Below the pieces are notes generated by a model that did no database searches, was not told the DNA's origin, and saw nothing but the letters and a program-made list of their open reading frames with translations. Of a stretch of DNA of 64,000 nt, positions 61,521 through 64,000 are shown piece by piece. Origin of the DNA: Myxococcales bacterium (GTDB taxonomy: Bacteria > Myxococcota_A > Polyangia > Nannocystales > Nannocystaceae). The position numbers and the translations under genes were made by a program. The stretch is from assembly GCA_020633315.1 (NCBI GenBank), contig JACKDV010000004.1, positions 1 through 64,000 of the forward strand, given 5' to 3'. Each line of letters starts with the position of its first letter. The first letter of the stretch is position 1.

Positions 61521-64000
61521 GCGAGCTCGGCGAGCTCGACCTGCGAAGGGCCCGTCCCGCGCGGGACCTCGAGGGGCTGCGCGCGCTGGCCGGGATCCGC
61601 TCGCGGCTGTTCGGTCGCGCCGACGCTCCGCTCACCGTGGGCCGCTACCGACTCGGCGAGCGCCTCGGCGCGGGAGGGCTGGGGGTGGTGTATGCAGCCC
61701 GCGACCCGCAGCTCGATCGCGAGGTGGCCATCAAGCTGCTGCGCAGCCCGCCCGGCTCGGGGCGCGCGCGAGAGCAGGGCCGGCTGCTGCGAGAGGCCCG
61801 GGCGATGGCGAGGCTGAGCCACCCCAACGTGATCGAGGTGTTCGACGTGGGCACCTACGAGGGGCTGCACGGGCTCGACGACGCCGAGCTGCCCGCGCGC
61901 GGCGTGTTCATCGTGATGGCCAGGCTCGAGGGCGAGACCCTGCAGCAGTGGCTGGCCGTCCCGCGCCCGTGGCCGACGGTGCTCCAGCGCTTCGTCGCCG
62001 CGGGGCGGGGGCTGAGCGCGGCCCATGCCGCGGGACTGGTGCACCGCGACCTCAAGCCGGCCAACGTGTTCGTGGAGCGCGACGGCCGGGTGCGCGTGCT
62101 CGACTTCGGCCTGGCCCGCGGCACCGGGCGCGCCAGCGAGACGCTCTCCGACGACGACCTCCGGGGCGCGAGCCTCGACGATGCGCTGCAGTCGATCACG
62201 ATCGCGGGGGCCGTGCTCGGGACCCCGGCCTACATGGCACCGGAGCAGCACGAGGGCGACGGAGCCGATGCCCGCAGCGATCAGTACAGCTTCTGCGCCG
62301 CGCTCTACCACGGCCTGTACGGCGTGCTCCCGTTCCGCGGCTCGGCGCTGGACGAGCTCGCCGACCAAAAGAGCCGGCTCGCGCTGCGGGCCCCGAGCCC
62401 CGACGTCGCAGTGCCGCGCTGGCTGGGCGCGGTGCTGCGCCGCGGCCTCGCCCCCGAGCCGATCGAGCGCTGGCCCTCCATGGACGCGCTGCTCCGCGAG
62501 CTCGAGCGCCGCCCCCGAGCCCGACGCCGACGCGGGCTGGCGCTGGGCGGCGGCGTGCTCGGCTTGGGCCTGCTGGGCTGGGCCGTCTCCCCGCCGCCGC
62601 GCTCCGCCTGCGAGGACGCGGCGGCCCTCGCCCGCTGGAGCGAGGAGGCTCGCGCGGAGGTGGGCCACGCCCTCGCGCCGCACGACCCGGGGGCATCGAG
62701 CGCCCGCGTGCTCGCCCGCCTCGACGCCTACGCCAGCGCCTGGGCCCGGGATCGCCACGCGAGCTGCGAGGCCGCGCTGGCCCGCCCCGACGATCGCGAG
62801 CTCGAGCTCCGCACGAGCTGCCTGCGGCGGGCCGGTGCTCACTTCGAGGCGCTCGTGGGCGCGCTGGCCCAGGCCGACGCCGCGGTGGCCGAGCGGGCGC
62901 TCACCGCCACCACGCAGCTCCCCGAGCTCGAGCGCTGCCACGACCTCGAGCGCCTGCGAGCGGAGGACGGCCCCGCGGTGGAGCCCGAGCTCGAGCCCGC
63001 GGCCGAGGCCCTGCGCGCGAGCCTGGCCGAGGTGTCGGCCCTGCTCACGGCCGGCCGCATCGATGCCGCGCTCGAGCGGGCCGATGCATGCGTGGAGCAG
63101 GCCCAGGGCATCGACCACCCCCCGCTGCTCGCCGAGGCGCTGTGGTGGCAGGCGCACGTGCGGAGGATCGCCGGCTGGCTCGAGCCCGTGCTGCCCGGGC
63201 TCGAGCAGGCGGCCCACACCGCGGCCGCCCACGGTCACGACAAGGTGGCCGCCCTGGCCGCGGTCGAGCTCACCACCGTGCTCGGTGCGCTGGCCCGCTA
63301 CGACGAGGCGCTCGAGTGGTCCCGCCACGCCGAGGCGGCAGCGCGACGCTTCGGGGAGGATCGCTACCCGCTGGCCCGCGCGCTCGCCAGCCGCGGCACC
63401 GTGCTGCGCCAGCTCGGCCGCAACGAGGAGTCGTACCAGCTCTACCTCGAGGCGCTGCGCGTCCAGCAGCGGGCCGACGCCGCGAGCCACGAGCTGCCCA
63501 CCATCCTCAACAACCTGGGGACGGCCGCGCTCGGGCTCGGACGCAACGAGGAGGCGCTCGAGCACTACGCCCGCTCCTACGAGCGCATCGAGGCCCTGCT
63601 CGGCCCCGAGCACCCGCAGACGGCCGCGGCCCGCATGAACCTGGGCATCGTGACGGCCGAGCTCGGGCGCCACGAGGAGGCCCGCGCCCACTACGAGGCC
63701 GCGCGCGAGGTGTTCGTGCGTCGCTTCGGTCCCCGGGATCAGCGGGTGGCGTACTGCGACACCAACCTCGGCAACCTGCTGCAGAGCCTGCGGCGGCACG
63801 AGCAGGCACGCGAGCGCTTCGCCGCGGCCCGCGACCTGTTCGCCGAGACCCTGGGCCCGAGCCACCCCAACACGGCGACCGCCCGCGCGAGCTGGGGCCT
63901 CACCCAGATCGAGCTGGGCAACCCCGAGCAGGCCCTGCCGGCGATCGAGCAGGCGCTGGCCGACACCACCGCGGCCGTCGGTCCCGAGCATCCCTTCGTG
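61517..64000 (+). CDS. Ser/Thr kinase with TPR sensor domain (3' truncated)
   Basis: At least 828 residues; the frame is open to the right edge. GTG start overlapping the sigma stop as GTGA. Kinase domain about 43-330: Gly loop GAGGLGVVY (about 52), VAIK Lys, HRDLKPAN (about 175), DFG (VLDFGLARG), YMAPEQ. Membrane segment about 341-357, then a helical region and at least five TPRs from about 560 on (LNNLGTAALGLGRNEEALEHYARSYE, MNLGIVTAELGRHEEARAHYEAARE). RD-type, so probably activated by phosphorylation. Ligand unknown. Compare the HGD kinase at 16298, which has the same kinase-TM-TPR plan. Confidence 0.92.
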   Translation, partial: MSELGELDLRRARPARDLEGLRALAGIRSRLFGRADAPLTVGRYRLGERLGAGGLGVVYAARDPQLDREVAIKLLRSPPGSGRAREQGRLLREARAMARLSHPNVIEVFDVGTYEGLHGLDDAELPARGVFIVMARLEGETLQQWLAVPRPWPTVLQRFVAAGRGLSAAHAAGLVHRDLKPANVFVERDGRVRVLDFGLARGTGRASETLSDDDLRGASLDDALQSITIAGAVLGTPAYMAPEQHEGDGADARSDQYSFCAALYHGLYGVLPFRGSALDELADQKSRLALRAPSPDVAVPRWLGAVLRRGLAPEPIERWPSMDALLRELERRPRARRRRGLALGGGVLGLGLLGWAVSPPPRSACEDAAALARWSEEARAEVGHALAPHDPGASSARVLARLDAYASAWARDRHASCEAALARPDDRELELRTSCLRRAGAHFEALVGALAQADAAVAERALTATTQLPELERCHDLERLRAEDGPAVEPELEPAAEALRASLAEVSALLTAGRIDAALERADACVEQAQGIDHPPLLAEALWWQAHVRRIAGWLEPVLPGLEQAAHTAAAHGHDKVAALAAVELTTVLGALARYDEALEWSRHAEAAARRFGEDRYPLARALASRGTVLRQLGRNEESYQLYLEALRVQQRADAASHELPTILNNLGTAALGLGRNEEALEHYARSYERIEALLGPEHPQTAAARMNLGIVTAELGRHEEARAHYEAAREVFVRRFGPRDQRVAYCDTNLGNLLQSLRRHEQARERFAAARDLFAETLGPSHPNTATARASWGLTQIELGNPEQALPAIEQALADTTAAVGPEHPFV

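Noticed and set aside
61295..63991. 898-residue minus-strand open frame
   Set aside because: Antisense to the sigma factor and TPR kinase, whose + frame contains a full set of kinase and TPR motifs.

Overview
The window is about 64 kb of very GC-rich chromosome (strong GC at third codon positions) with no rRNA, tRNA, CRISPR array, transposase or phage gene that I could recognise. Four Hanks-type Ser/Thr kinases, two ECF sigma factors, many lipoproteins with low-complexity Thr/Ser/Gly linkers, Cys-rich 'CGDG...CDG' repeat proteins, VCBS/ASPIC-UnbV proteins, FAAL-type ligases and CHAT, TIR and MoxR/VWA genes together point to a predatory or multicellular deltaproteobacterium, i.e. Myxococcota, most likely the Nannocystis/Plesiocystis/Enhygromyxa side. 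That placement is inference from gene content.

Layout. 1-4.2 kb: the 3' part of a secreted Cys-repeat/P-domain protein, convergent with a class III nucleotidyl cyclase whose periplasmic part has three CxxCH haem motifs; a 13-bp perfect hairpin lies between them. 4.4-8.3 kb: two overlapping lipoprotein alpha-amylases (GH13). 8.4-13.8 kb, divergent from these: three overlapping genes for a TPR lipoprotein, an FG-GAP/ASPIC-UnbV lipoprotein and a pentahaem membrane cytochrome with TPRs. 14-15.9 kb: a kinase and a small membrane protein.

16.3-24.2 kb is the most unusual block. A kinase-TPR gene (HGD instead of HRD) is followed 22 nt later by a protein with a C-terminal TIR-like domain. Converging on them is a CHAT-protease/P-loop NTPase/TPR gene followed by an ECF sigma factor. 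This looks like an NTP-dependent conflict or regulated-death locus. By eye it is less GC-rich and less GC3-biased than its surroundings.

24.4-38 kb: a small hypothetical protein, a SAM methyltransferase, a SurA-like lipoprotein coupled to a lipoprotein with a pilin-like C-terminus, a winged-helix-like small protein, a LamG-like lipoprotein, a molybdopterin oxidoreductase, a LysM-like/M23 endopeptidase, an ACP-FAAL-PlsC fusion, a ZIP transporter and small proteins. 38.2-45.2 kb: a DWG-type kinase, then a maltodextrin operon (LamB-like porin, GH13 lipoprotein, MalK-type ATPase) without permease or binding-protein genes. 45-48.8 kb: small proteins, and an SDR/TetR divergent pair with two clear operators and a near-consensus promoter. 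49.1-52.4 kb: an MBOAT O-acyltransferase (one-base frameshift) plus an SGNH hydrolase. 53.1-60.7 kb: a four-gene MoxR AAA+/DUF5682/VWA/SWIM-HEAT cassette resembling E. coli yehL-M-P-Q. 60.9 kb to the edge: an ECF sigma factor overlapping a TPR kinase that runs off the window.

A recurrent feature is a -10-like TANNNT hexamer ending 6-9 nt before the start codon of many first-in-operon genes, with no Shine-Dalgarno sequence. This suggests widespread leaderless transcription, and it was used to decide several starts here.
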